Shown here: one piece after another, positions 31,258-41,310 of the stretch
How positions within the stretch are numbered: the stretch's first letter is position 1
Layout of the letters: each line of letters opens with the position of its first letter
NCBI GenBank assembly: GCA_032158295.1
Contig: JASTWB010000031.1
Span: 51,001-115,000, forward strand
DNA: 64,000 bases
DNA from: Pycnopodia helianthoides
Lineage: Eukaryota; Echinodermata; Asteroidea; Forcipulatida; Asteriidae
Direction: 5' to 3'
Translations under genes and position numbers: made by a program
The notes under the pieces: model-generated
Database searches by the model: none
The model's input: the letters and a program-made list of their open reading frames with translations, nothing else
Told to the model about the DNA's origin: nothing

Positions 31258-33045
31258 TTTTAAATGGATTTATTTCCGATTCTTTTAACATCGAGAGAGG
31301 CTGTAGACAAGGGGACGGTTTAAGTCCTAACCTTTTTCTTATTTGTACAGAAGTATTGTCAATGATGTTATGTAATGATAAAGATGTTAAAGGTATTGAG
31401 TTGGGCGGTAATGAATATTGTCTTTCGCAATATGCGGACGACACTGTTCTAATTTTGAATGGTTCTGAATCCTCTATGCGTTCCGCCTTCAACAACTTAG
31501 ACACAGTCATTTGCCAACATTTCTGGTTTTTAGGTTAACGTTGAAAAAAACGAACGCTTTGTGGATTGGCTCGAAGAAGAACAGTGTCGATAAGCTTTGT
31601 AATGCGATCAAAGTTAACTGGGTTGACAACAAATGATCTTTCAAAGTATCGGGCGTTGATTTTTCTAGTAACTTAGATTCAATGGTTTCGCTAAACTGCA
31701 ATAAGGCGATGTTTTCATTACGTAAGCAGTTTGCTATGTGGTCTACTGTGCTTGGAAGAGTGGCAGTGGTTAAATCCCTACTTTTTTCTAAACTTTCATT
31801 TTTTTTTTTTTTTTGTTGTTGTTGTCTATTCCTAACGTTTGGAAGGGTAAAAATCGTGTGTTAAGAAATCAAATGGTCCCGGATATAGCCAGAGTGGTGT
31901 GAGATTGGTAGATGTAGCACTTTACATGGAATCTTTCAAAGTCACTTGGATCCGAAGACTCTCGGTCACAAAATGCTCCTGTTGGGCCGCACCCGCCCAT
32001 GTCATTGTCAGTATCTCTAACTTGGGCCTATTGGATTGTGGACCCTTTTAAGGACAGGTGCGTCCATAAGAACAATCTTGTCAGGAGCAATACGTTTTGG
32101 GTTGATGTTTTGAATGCTTGATCCTCGTTTACTCAGCTGCATTTCCCAACCACAAACAAATATGATTTGATGAGTTCCTTGTGGTTCAATAGTCATGCTC
32201 AGGTGGGAAAGAAATGTATATATTATAATTACTGGGAATCGGCCGGGGTTTATTTTTAAAATTGGTGATTTGTTTTGTGATCGTGTTTACTTTCTGTCTA
32301 TCAGCAACTTAAAAAATAAGTTTACAGTCGGTACTAATTTTATAGAGTACAGGGCTGTTGTCAAAGCTATCAAATCATCTTTTCAATAATTACTTAATAA
32401 TTACGTCAATGCCATTTCTCTCCCCTTCATACCCTTTAGTTTTAGTTATATTTTAAGGGTAAAACAAAGTTTTTGAAGAATCATGACACACTAGCATCTA
32501 GCAGAAAAGTTGTGCGTAAATTTATCACCAAATGGGAAGATCAACTCTTCATCAAATACGACATGCACTCCTGGTGCAAGGTCTCTGAAGCGCTTTTCAA
32601 AAGTACTGTTGATACAAAGTTGCGGTGGTTTCAATTTATAATTATTCATATAATTTTAGGCTCTAACTCGTTTCTATAAAATCAGTAAGTCTAATTCAGA
32701 CTCATGTATATCATGTAAAATTGAAGTGGAGACACTGCTACATTTATTCTGTCGTTGTACCACTGTGTCTTTCTGGGTTGAGGAAAAAACAGGTTTAAAG
32801 TTTACTACAAACAATGAGCTTTTACTTTTTGGTAAATCAAAAGCTCAGTGGAAGAACCTGAATCTCCTTCTATTCATTTGCCGTTTTCACATTAATAGAA
32901 TGAACATGAACGACCAACGACTGTCTTTATTGATCCTGAAGAGTGATTTCAGAAAATACTTCATTACTGAGAAATTTTGGTTTGCCTCAAACGGTAACGT
33001 CTCTAAATTCTTTAGTAAATTCTCAACACTGTGCCACGACTGATG
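31258..33045 (+). pseudogene. Tx1/L1-like LINE, RT C-part and C-terminal domain (degraded)
   Basis: This encodes FISDSFNIERGCRQGDGLSP, LSQYADDTVLILNG (catalytic YADD preserved), CNKAMFSLRKQFAMWSTVLG. Farther on is a zinc-binding C-terminus with SCKIEVETLLHLFCRC and RFHINRMNMNDQRLSL. Several frameshifts and stops are present, and there is a T-run at about 31797-31815. Its last stop, at about 33043, lies only 48 bp before the next Tie exon. Confidence 0.65.
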
Positions 33046-33091
33046 TCTTTACTTATTTTTATCATAATTTGTAACAAAATCTGCTCTACAG

Positions 33092-33268
33092 GTTTTCCTC
33101 AACCCTCACAAAGTGACTTTTATTGTGTTATAGAATGTGAAGAAAACAAATGGGGGAAGCCTGACTGTGAAAATGACTGCCCGATCTGTTTAAATGGCGG
33201 AGTGTGCGATGACGCCAGTGGTGTCTGTATTTGTCCACCTGGTTTCAGTGGCACAACCTGTAATACAT
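33092..33268 (+). CDS. Tie-like receptor, EGF-like repeat 1 exon
   Basis: This 59-codon exon is phase 1-1 with acceptor CTGCTCTACAG and donor GTAAGTAATG. It encodes CEENKWGKPDCENDCPICL, NGGVCDDASGVCICPPGFSG and TTCNT. The arrangement closely follows TIE2 EGF1, where a C-E-x-x-K/R-W-G-P block is followed by a CICPPGF motif. Extracellular EGF repeats form the ligand-proximal head with the Ig domains. It joins Ig2 in frame and is followed by EGF2 1.4 kb downstream. A decayed LINE ends within 50 bp upstream of its acceptor. Confidence 0.9.
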
Positions 33269-34675
33269 GTAAGTAATGACCACCTCTAGAGTAACTCTGT
33301 AATTCAATGTAGGTTTATATATAATTATTCATAATGGTGTTCTGTCAAAAAAACAAAAAAACATTGCACTTAATTGTAATGACACACTTTCAACATCCCC
33401 GCTTAAATCAGCAATTTCAGGTAATATAAACAAGTTAGATATATGCTTTATCAAAAAAAAAATACGATTTTAAGTTGAAATTTAATTGTCATGCTTTAAG
33501 GTAAAGCGCATTTAGTTAAGTCATTTCAAACGTTATAAAACTTGTTCAACGACCAGTTCAACAACCAGTTGCTTTACTTGACACGTGACCTAGAACACTC
33601 AAACTGTTGGGTTTGCAAATTTCCAAATAAGTATCAAATCGTTGGCTCAGTGCTATAAGGTCGTTAATTGTATTTTCACATTTGTAATGATCAACAGGTC
33701 GCTAAGTGAATTTGTTTTTCTTATTATAAACTGAATGTTTCTTTTTTGCCTGTCAAAAATCTCACATTTTTGCAAATCGGTTTTCAAATTATTTGTTTAC
33801 TCATTACTGTTAACATTTTCAGCAAGTTTCACTACCTAAAACCTTATGGTTTCGTAATTACACTAATTAATATGAACGACGTATCACTAAAATTGCCATT
33901 TTGTACTTTCACGAAGTGACCTATCTCGATACGTCACTAACAACGATACACAAAGCGCAAAAGCCAGTTCAGGCGCGCTTATGTGCCATTTTCTCATTTT
34001 CACGAAGTGACCTATCTGGAAGCACGTAATATTTTCACGAAGTGACCTATCGCGATAGGTCTCATAATGCATTTGTGTTTGTACACAGTGCTCTGCGGGC
34101 AAAACACGTTTTTACATTTTTACAAAATGACGTATGTGTTTAGGAATTAATTACTAATTAAAATAGTTGCAGGAATGAAAACACATCGACATTTATTTAC
34201 GAATAAAGCATCAAGCTTTATTTTGATCTAAACAAACTAAACACAAGTAGTAAGCACTCTCCGAAACAGCAGCTTGAAAAATAGTACAACTTTAATCGCG
34301 TTTTTATCGAAACCCCTTTTCTTTTGCTGCGGACGAGAAAGGTCACTTCGTGGTACGCGCGACGACTTGATCAATAAACTCCTTTTACCAGGAGCTCCAA
34401 AATGTGTCAAAACCAATTTTATGAAATCTACACAAACCGCACTAAGGACTTTACAGTTCCGAGCCAACGAAATTTCGTTTAGTCCATGAGATTAAGCATT
34501 TGGGAGTGTTGAATTGCAATTGATTGATTGACCTATAAGCAACATCAGCGCACCAATCTCTTCAAACATGTCCGAATATTTAACGACAAAAAAGAGTGAC
34601 ATCCAGTCAAAGCAGCAAGTATTTCAGTATTTATGTATATCTTTAACTTTGTAATTGTATTTGTTATATATGCAG
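33269..34675 (+). other. Intron EGF1-EGF2 with a repeated GAAGTGACC motif
   Basis: The word TTTCACGAAGTGACCTATC occurs three times at about 33907-34050. One copy is extended to the palindrome CCTATCGCGATAGG, and an inverted copy (AGGTCACTTCGTG) is at about 34340. No exon is seen. Confidence 0.55.
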
Positions 34676-34828
34676 TACATGGAGGAAATACCTTCGGCCA
34701 AAAAGGAACCTTAAAGTGTGATTCAATCGGACCGGGTGTTACTTCCTGTCAGGGACTACTGTTCTGTTTACCTGACCCTTATGGTTGCAGTTGTGCAACT
34801 GGTTACAAAGGACTGAACTGCACAGAAG
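34676..34828 (+). CDS. Tie-like receptor, EGF-like repeat 2 exon
   Basis: This 51-codon exon is phase 1-1 with acceptor TATATATGCAG and donor GTATCGTCC. It encodes GNTFGQKGTLKCDS, then LLFCLPDPYGCSCATGYKGL and NCTE. The FCLPDPYGCSCATG stretch is characteristic of TIE1/TEK EGF2 and is the single strongest piece of evidence for the gene family. An N-glycosylation sequon (NCT) lies at the end. It splices in frame to the EGF3-type exons. Confidence 0.93.
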
Positions 34829-34847
34829 GTATCGTCCAAAGATCATA

Positions 34848-35060
34848 GAGCGAATGCTCAAGATGGGGAATAGGAGCTATATCTAGTATCGGAACATGAA
34901 ATACGCATGGGCGCCATTTCAGCAAGCAAATGCTGTGTTACATCATTGAAAGCAATGGGCATCGCTGCACTGATCTATTGTTGCATCAAAAGGGTTGCTT
35001 GCTGAAATGGCTTCCAGCGCACATTTCTGCCCGAGTTCCCCATATTACGCTCTCCGAGCG
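34848..35060. repeat. Imperfect inverted repeat (MITE-like)
   Basis: The left part has AGAGCG...ATGGGGAA and GCCATTTCAGCAAGCAA. The right part holds TTGCTTGCTGAAATGGC and TTCCCCATATTACGCTCT in the opposite orientation. The centre is about 70 bp. No TSD could be assigned. Confidence 0.55.
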
Positions 35061-35796
35061 GTTCTATTAGGCGTAACTAGTGCACAGAATCAAGTAACAA
35101 CTTGACGTTTCGATCAGTATGCTCTGATTGTCTTCTGTAGATATTAGTTGTAAAACCATCAGTTCTTTTCAGAACCACAACTCATGAGATAATCATGGTG
35201 TTATCGAAAGTCTTACTACGTGTTATTCCCACCATGCAAAGTTTCCAATCTTACTTGAGTGACAACAACTCACATTTGCTAGAGAAGAACACTCTTTACC
35301 ACAAACGAAAGTCTGTTGTGTCTAAGTATGTTTATATTTCATATATATTAGTTGATTTAGTTGATTTAAACATAGCCCAGACTGTACATACTATGTTTCA
35401 TTCACATTTTCTGTGTGAGTCCATCCACGATTAATGTAACCTAAAATTAAGTAGGCCTACTACATCGAGATGATGTATGCTGCTACACTACGCGTGGTTT
35501 CGATCGGTGTCGTGAATTGCCCTTAATTCCAGCTCGGTTACAAGTCTACTCTTAAAACAATATACCAAGTGAGAAGTGTAACATTACGTAAGCATAAATT
35601 ACAAGGGGATACTGAAGGAGATACCCACACATTATGGACGAGGAGTGTACTGAAGTGCAAACGATCCAAGTATAACATAAAACACAACTATCGGGGGGAC
35701 ACAAATTTTCCCTTATTGTTCAATCTACTGATGATAAAAAAAGAATTAACAACATATTACTTTTCTTTTTTGTTATTGTTAATTTTGTTGTTTCAG
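35061..35796 (+). other. Intron, nothing coding
   Basis: No repeat is recognised. Its last ~90 bp (CTGATGATAAAA...TTTTGTTGTTTCAG) resemble the sequence preceding the EGF3-type exons. Confidence 0.45.
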
Positions 35797-35845
35797 AATG
35801 TGTTGAATGAAGATACGTAAAATTGTCGGTGTTCTATATAAACAA
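35797..35845 (+). pseudogene. Dead relic of an EGF3-type exon
   Basis: After a good acceptor (GTTGTTTCAG) the sequence AATGTGTTGAA-GAAGATACG matches the start of the live EGF3 exons, but GGA is replaced by the stop TGA. Similarity then fades within ~30 bp. It is a remnant of a further duplicated exon and would terminate the protein if it were spliced in. Confidence 0.7.
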
Positions 35846-36633
35846 AATGTTGTATTGGATTGTTATATTTAGAGTATAGGTAGAAAAAGGGCCGGTGTGT
35901 AGAGTATATTATAACACACCTCTTCCTAGTTCTGTATGCTGGTTGGCTGAAACACGGTCACGTGGGATGAACTATTATAGGCTAGTGCATGAGATTTGCA
36001 CAACCATGAACTAGACATCGCACGCGCGTAATTTGCGGGAAATAGTTCCCGAAGCGGGCAATAGTCTTTCAATTTTTGACTGGTTACAGCGCCCTCAAGA
36101 GGTTGCCAGGCTCATCTTAATAAGACAAAAAGGCGGCGTCTGGATCGGATCACGGTAGTTTATTTTCTTATTTCATATTTTGGACCGAGTTGTGTTATAA
36201 AACACATATGGACTTCCATGATTCTGTCACTAGAGCTCGTCTATTCCCCCTCGGGCCTGTGAGTGACCAGCAGAGACCCCTCTTCTGGTAACTCACAGAC
36301 CCTCGGGGGAATAGAAGTGCTCTAGTAACCTCATTGCCAGTCCATATGTGTATAATATTACCCCAAAGGCAAAGTCTTTATAATTTTGAGGTAAGCATTG
36401 ATTACTTAAATGTGTTCCATGTTTTTGCTAATGGAGTCTCAAGTACAAAAGCCGGTCTTTCAAAATAAAGTAAGAAACAAATTATGCGAGCACAACTCGA
36501 AGGAAAAACATATTCGATCCTAAATTTGACAATATCTAATAAATAATAATAATAGAAAAAGAAAAACGAATTAACATCAGTAAACAAAATATATATATAT
36601 ATCTCATTGCGAATGTTATTTTGGTTATTTCAG
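35846..36633 (+). other. Intron with a ~145-bp hairpin
   Basis: An inverted repeat spans about 36206-36351: CACATATGGACT and TCTATTCCCCCTCGGG pair with CCCTCGGGGGAATAGA and AGTCCATATGTG. An AC/TA-rich stretch surrounds it. An (AT)n run lies just before the exon at 36592-36602. Confidence 0.55.
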
Positions 36634-36723
36634 AATGTGTTGAAGGAAGATACGGGGCAAACTGTGCTCAGATGTGTCACTGCGCGACTGGGAAGTTATG
36701 TAATGGAAGGACAGGTCGATGCA
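36634..36723 (+). CDS. Tie-like receptor, EGF3-type exon a (shortened)
   Basis: A 30-codon exon, phase 1-1, follows acceptor GGTTATTTCAG. It encodes ECVEGRYGANCAQMCHCATG then KLCNGRTGRC. Compared with copies c and d it lacks 45 bp (15 codons) that would contain the last two cysteines. The deletion is in frame, and a usable donor (GTAAGATATC) remains because the break joins near the old donor region. Six of the usual eight cysteines are left. It may encode a half-EGF module or be skipped. RNA evidence is needed to choose. Confidence 0.6.
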
Positions 36724-37635
36724 GTAAGATATCAACTACTAAAGTCTGATCACCCCAGATACAAAATCACTCCACTTTCAAAACCGTAAAAGAGGGAATC
36801 TCCAAAAGAGGGGAAGAAATTATATAATATGCTAAGGAGCTTGGCGAGGTCAACCTCTAGCTTAAAATTAATCAAGCTCACAACCCTCACTTTGAGTTTG
36901 GCAAGAAAAAAACACATGTAGCCTACGGTCTGCCTACTGTTTCAATGGGGGGATTGTTTTCCCTGATGGAGCCAGCCTTATATCCATGGGTCTCTTCCGT
37001 ACTAACACCATCTCGCTGTCTCGCAAAAGGATCGCCTCCGGTGGCCTTTCGAGAAGCTGTTAGTATCCAGTGGCGATTGGGCGGCACAAATGCTTGACCC
37101 AGACAGTACAATTACTGTATTGTCAAAAAAACAAGCACAGATTTGATGGAAAATAACAAGGATGGGTGTGTACTTTTTCAAATTGGGTTACTGTTCCTTC
37201 AGGATTCACCCTTGAATCCCTGGGTTTTGTATGTTTACACCAACTAGTGAAACTACATAAATGGAATACTGTAATAATCAAAAACGAAGACACAACCGTT
37301 TCTGAAGAGGGGGGACAATGGTTGGTGTGTGGAGCGTAAACTATACCAAACTAACAATTAAGGGTACAGAAAAGTTCTTTAAATGTGGGAGGTATTAGCA
37401 TTGTTGACGTTTTCGTATTCCCTGTTTTTTTTTTTAAAGGAGTCCAACAAATGAACATCAGACAAAATTAATGCAAGGACAACATCATATTTTGTACAAC
37501 TGTTTGGGGAAAACAGATTTAATAGATATGTTGACAGTTTTATAAACAAGTATTGATGATAAAACAATGAATTGACACAGTTTTCAGCAATGTTGGATAT
37601 AATTTCATCGCGGATGTTATATTTCGGTCTTTCAG
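36724..37635 (+). other. Intron, duplicated unit
   Basis: The first ~650 bp are homologous to the introns after exons b (37771 on) and c (39562 on). Shared words include AAATATCAACTGCTAAAGT-like, GTGTGTGGAGCGTAAACTA and GTTCTTTAAATGTGGGAGG. The last ~90 bp (GTATTGATGATAAAACAATG ... TTTCGGTCTTTCAG) are nearly identical to those before exon c. Confidence 0.7.
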
Positions 37636-37770
37636 TATGTGTTGAAGGAAGATTCGGAGCTAACTGTACTCAGGTGCGTCACTGCGCCAATGGAGTACCA
37701 TGCAATGGAACAACAGGTCAATGTCCAGAAGGACGATGTGCACCAGAATACAAAGGTAGCAAGTGTCAAG
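37636..37770 (+). CDS. Tie-like receptor, EGF3-type exon b
   Basis: A 45-codon exon, phase 1-1, with acceptor TCGGTCTTTCAG and donor GTATGTGAAA. It encodes CVEGRFGANCTQVRHCANG then VPCNGTTGQCPEGRC and APEYKGSKCQ. It is almost identical to exon c, but the third cysteine is Arg (CGT in place of TGT), leaving seven cysteines and one unpaired. The NGT sequon is conserved. It is a recent tandem duplicate of exon c. Confidence 0.8.
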
Positions 37771-38175
37771 GTATGTGAAATATCAACTGCTAAAGTCTGT
37801 CTGCCCGAGACAGAAGAGCGCTCTGTTTCCAAGGCCTTAAAAGAGGAAATCTCGAGCGAAGGAGCAAATACTTGATAACGTTTCAAGGAGCTTGGTGAAA
37901 TCAACCTATATGCTTATTAATAATAACGAAGTTATAAAAAGCGCAAATATCCACCAAAGGTGCTCAAGGCGCTCTAACAAAAGGGAACAAGAAACAACAA
38001 TGGGAAAGATCTCAAAGAAAAAATCAGTAAAGAAGAACGTAGTGCTTTTGACATGAAGTGTGTTTTCAAGGACGTTTTGAATGAGTTAGTACTGGTGGCT
38101 TTAATGTGAAGAGATGTCTGATTCCAGAACTGTGGTGCTGTAAAGAGCTTCGCTATGACAATCTCTATAGCTTCA
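37771..38175 (+). other. Intron, duplicated unit (exon b side)
   Basis: This is homologous along its length to 39562-39970, including GTGCTCAAGGCGCTCTAACAAAAGGG and GAAGAACGTAGTGCTTTTGACATG. It is broken at about 38176 by the minisatellite insertion. Confidence 0.75.
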
Positions 38176-39295
38176 AATTATACCTCAAAATCATTTCGTT
38201 CCGTCAAAATGTTATTTCGTTCCCTCGAAATGTTATTTCGTTCCCTCGAAATGTTAGTTCGTTCCCTCAAAATGTTATTTCGTTCCCTCAAAATATTATT
38301 TCGTTCCCTCGAATTATTATTTCGAGGGAACGAAATAGATTATTTCGAGGGAACGAAATAACATTTCTTGGGAACGAAATAACATTTTGAGGAAACGAAA
38401 TATATTTATTTCGTTCGACCGAAATAATTTAGCTGGTACGGAGTCCTTGATATGCCAAGAGAATTTCTGGAATATTAAAGCCATTATGTTAGTGTGTAAT
38501 TTTCAAATTCTCTTACAACTACATCAGGTTTTACTTCAATGACTTTCTTAACTAAGCGAAGCAAATACTACAACGCTCGGCAGAATGTTTGACAGCCCTT
38601 TTGTTTCCAGGAATTCATCTTGTCTTTAACCCTATTAGATTGTTATACAGTTTTTTCTTTGTAAGCTGAAAACTTAAGCCTTAAAATAATTTATTATTAA
38701 CCCTTTACTTCTCACTCTACCTGGGACTATAATAAAACTTAAATTCCATTATTAAGAAAACAACCTGAACCCCCCGAAGAAAAAACAAACAATCAACAAC
38801 AACAACAACAAAACATAGAAACATAGAACAAATTAAAATGCTGTTAGTTTTACGGTGATCTCGTAATGATACTTGAAAATTAAATGGCATATCAAGGCCT
38901 CCGTAGCCGCTTAACTATTTCGAGGGAACAAAATTTTACTTAGAGGAAACGACATATTAATTCGAGGGAACGAAATAATATATTATTTCGTTCCCTCGAA
39001 ATGTTATTTCGTTCCCTCGAAATAACTTTTTTCGTTCCCTCGAAATGTTATTTCGTTCCCTCGAATTAACATTTCGAGGGAACGAAATGATTTCGAGGGA
39101 ACGAATTAATATTTCGTGGTAACGAAATGATTTCGAGGGAACAAAATACTATTTCGTGGGAACGAAATAATATTTTGAGGGAACGAAATACTAATTCGAG
39201 GGAACTAAATAATATTTCGAGGGAACGAAATAATATTGTATTTTTTTTTTACCTTTTAAGTTTTTGTTTCTACCTGTCCCTTTAGGGGCTTCGTA
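38176..39295. mobile_element. Composite insertion of minisatellite-bearing MITEs
   Basis: Two blocks (about 38190-38425 and 38930-39235) are made of a ~21-bp unit with core TTTCGTTCCCTCGAAAT, present in both orientations and so forming large inverted arrays. The right end (CTGTCCCTTTAGGGGCTTCG-TA) matches the TIR of the element at 26006-26261. Between the blocks, TACGGAGTCCTTGATATGCC (about 38436) and its near complement GGCATATCAAGGCCTCCGTA (about 38885) form another inverted pair. The insertion splits the duplicated intron unit, which resumes at GAGTTTGGTGCGGG. Confidence 0.7.
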
Positions 39296-39426
39296 CAACC
39301 GAGTTTGGTGCGGGAAAAAAAATAAAAAAAAAATAAACAAGTATTGATGATAAAACAATGAATTGACACAGTTTTCAGCAATGTTGGATATAATTTCATT
39401 GCGAATGTTTTATTTCGGTCTTTCAG
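39296..39426 (+). other. Intron end before EGF3-type exon c
   Basis: This continues the duplicated intron unit and repeats the 37545-37635 sequence (GTATTGATGATAAAACAATG, AATGTTGGATATAATTTCAT) up to the acceptor. Confidence 0.7.
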
Positions 39427-39561
39427 AATGTGTTGAAGGAAGATTCGGAGCTAACTGTACTCAGGTGTGTCACTGCGCCAATGGAGTACCATGTAATGGA
39501 ACAACAGGTCAATGTCCAGAAGGACGATGCGCACCAGAATACAAAGGTAGCAAGTGTCAAG
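39427..39561 (+). CDS. Tie-like receptor, EGF3-type exon c
   Basis: A 45-codon exon, phase 1-1, with acceptor TCGGTCTTTCAG and donor GTATGTGAAA. It encodes ECVEGRFGANCTQVCHCANG then VPCNGTTGQCPEGRC and APEYKGSKCQ. All eight cysteines of a laminin-type EGF module are present, with an NGT glycosylation sequon. It is the best-preserved member of the local duplicates and corresponds in position to TIE2 EGF3. The next usable exon is 17.5 kb away. Confidence 0.88.
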
Positions 39562-40240
39562 GTATGTGAAATATCAACTGCTAAAGTATGTCTGTCCAAG
39601 ACATCGAAAGAAGAGCGCTCTTTTTCCAAGGCCTTAAAAGAGGAAATCTCGAGCGAAGGAGCAAATACTTGATAACATTTCTTGAAGAGGTCAACCTGTA
39701 TGCTTATTAATAATAACGAAGTTATATAGAGCGCACATATCCACCAAAGGTGCTCAAGGCGCTCTAACAAAAGGGAACAAGAAACAACAAATGGGAAAGA
39801 TCTCAAAGAAAAAAATCAGTAAAGAAGAACGTAGTGCTTTTGACATGAGTTGCGTTTTCAACGACGTTTTGAATGAGTTAGTACTGGTCGCTTTAATGTG
39901 AAGAGTTGTGTTATTCCAGAGCTGTTGTGCTGTAAAGAGCTTGGCTAGGTCGATCTCTATGCTTCAAATTATCGCGCTCACAACTCGCAACCGAGTTTGG
40001 TGCGGAAAACAAAAATAATAATAACGAAAACTTGTAACCAACTAGTGAAATTACATAAATGCAATACTGAATTGTCAAAAACAAAGAAACCCATTTCTGA
40101 TGGGGGGACAATGGTGGGTGTGTGGAGCGTAAACTACACCAAACTAACAGTTAAGGGTACAGGAAAGTTCTTTAAATGTGGGAGGTTTTAGCAGTGTTGA
40201 CTTTTTCGTATTCACTGTTCTTTTGAGAAGATTCCACAAC
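39562..40240 (+). other. Intron, duplicated unit (exon c side)
   Basis: This is homologous to 36724-37400 and 37771-38175. No exon is seen. Confidence 0.7.
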
Positions 40241-40325
40241 ATTATATTTTAAATGTCAAGTAATGAACCACAATGGAAACTGACTGGGTAAATTTCAAAT
40301 GGTTTGGGGTTGAACAAAGAAAAAT

Positions 40326-40398
40326 TGACTAGAGCGGGATTTGAACCAACGACCTCCGGATTAACGTACCGGCGCTCTACCAACTGAGCTATCTAGCC
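40326..40398 (-). tRNA. tRNA-Asn(GTT)-like sequence, copy 1
   Basis: Read on the minus strand it forms a full cloverleaf: acceptor GGCTAGA pairs perfectly with TCTAGTC, D-stem GCTC/GAGC, anticodon stem CCGGT/TCCGG (one mismatch), loop ACGTTAA with anticodon GTT, and T-arm GTTGG-TTCAAAT-CCCGC with one mismatch. Position 33 is C where T is usual, which argues for a pseudogene or SINE head. The A and B boxes are intact. Confidence 0.6.
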
Positions 40399-40641
40399 CT
40401 AAGTTGGCGGTCTCCCTATTTTGTCAATATCTTTGTTCGGGGTGCCAGTCAGAAGCCATGCAACCATTAACTGCCGTGTAGCCAGGGATCACACCCAAGT
40501 TTACGATACAACCTGGGAAGCGGCAGCCATGGGATCACCTTGAGGGGATGCGACTTTTTAAATTTTAAATGTCAAGTAATGAACCACAAGGGAAACTGAC
40601 TGGGTAAATTTCAAATGGTTTGGGGTTGAACAAAGAAAAAT

Positions 40642-40714
40642 TGACTAGAGCGGGATTTGAACCAACGACCTCCGGATTAACGTACCGGCACTCTACCAAC
40701 TGAGCTATCTAGCC
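40642..40714 (-). tRNA. tRNA-Asn(GTT)-like sequence, copy 2
   Basis: This is the same as copy 1 with one change in the D-stem (GAGC to GAGT). It lies 316 bp downstream in the same orientation as part of a duplicated unit. Confidence 0.55.
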
Positions 40715-40818
40715 CTAAGTTGGCGGTCTCCCTATTTTGTCAATATCTTTGTTCGGGGTGCCAGTCAGAAGCTATGCAACCGTTAACTGCCGTGTAGCCA
40801 TGGATCACACCCAAGTCA

Positions 40819-41143
40819 CAATATCACAAGACCTTCATTCACAAAATGCCGAGGAGCGTGGAGCGGTCAGACACAACATGCCTTACCACTAAGCTGTGGT
40901 AGTGATCTGTGGCGCACGTGCCGCAGAGATAGGAGTTTGTGCATGAACTATGGGAAAACTTTTTTTTCCACCACCCCTCCTGACCAAATAGACGACCCCC
41001 GTTGATTGACACCCCTTCCAAAAATGTGTGTATTGTTACACTGCAGGATATCACGGAGTATCACGGGGTTGGGATCTACCATTTTGAAATTGTTATGTTT
41101 TTCTTGATATGTGCCAAAGCACTGTGGTTGGGTGCCTCGCTGC
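40819..41143 (-). mobile_element. TIR element, partial copy (family of 44793-45270)
   Basis: This is a minus-strand copy of the element in the BEL gag. It includes TCACAAGACCTTCATTCAC, the GGCGCACGTGCCGCAGAGAT region and the terminal GGTGCCTCGCTGCAAG. The other end is missing, truncated at 40819 next to the tRNA repeat. Confidence 0.65.
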
Positions 41144-41310
41144 AAGAGGGAATCTCGAACGAATGAGCAGAATTTTGGTAACATTTCAAGAAGCTTGGCG
41201 AGGTCAACCTCTATGCTTAATATAAATAGCAAAGTTTCATAGAAAACACATATCCACAAAAGGTGCTCAAGGCGCTTTAACAAAATAAAAAAGAAACTAG
41301 ACATGATTGC
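41144..41310 (+). repeat. Exon-less remnant of the EGF3 intron unit
   Basis: GGGAATCTCGAACGAATGAGC, AACATTTCAAGAAGCTTGGC and GGTGCTCAAGGCGCTTTAAC match the introns after exons b and c. The exon that should precede it is gone, replaced by the TIR element at 40819-41143. It marks another duplicated unit that has lost its exon. Confidence 0.65.

Larger units (their letters stand above)
40241..40818. repeat. ~316-bp tandem pair containing tRNA-like sequences
   Basis: Two direct copies at offset 316 bp share AAATGTCAAGTAATGAACC, GGTTTGGGGTTGAACAAAG, a 72-bp tRNA-like sequence (minus strand) and CTTTGTTCGGGGTGCCAGTC. A genuine tRNA gene with duplicated flanks or a tRNA-containing SINE are both possible. 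Confidence 0.7.

Noticed and set aside
38106..38390. ORFs with FRSLEMLFRSLE or ISFPRNVISF repeats
   Set aside because: They are translations of the TTTCGTTCCCTCGAAAT minisatellite.
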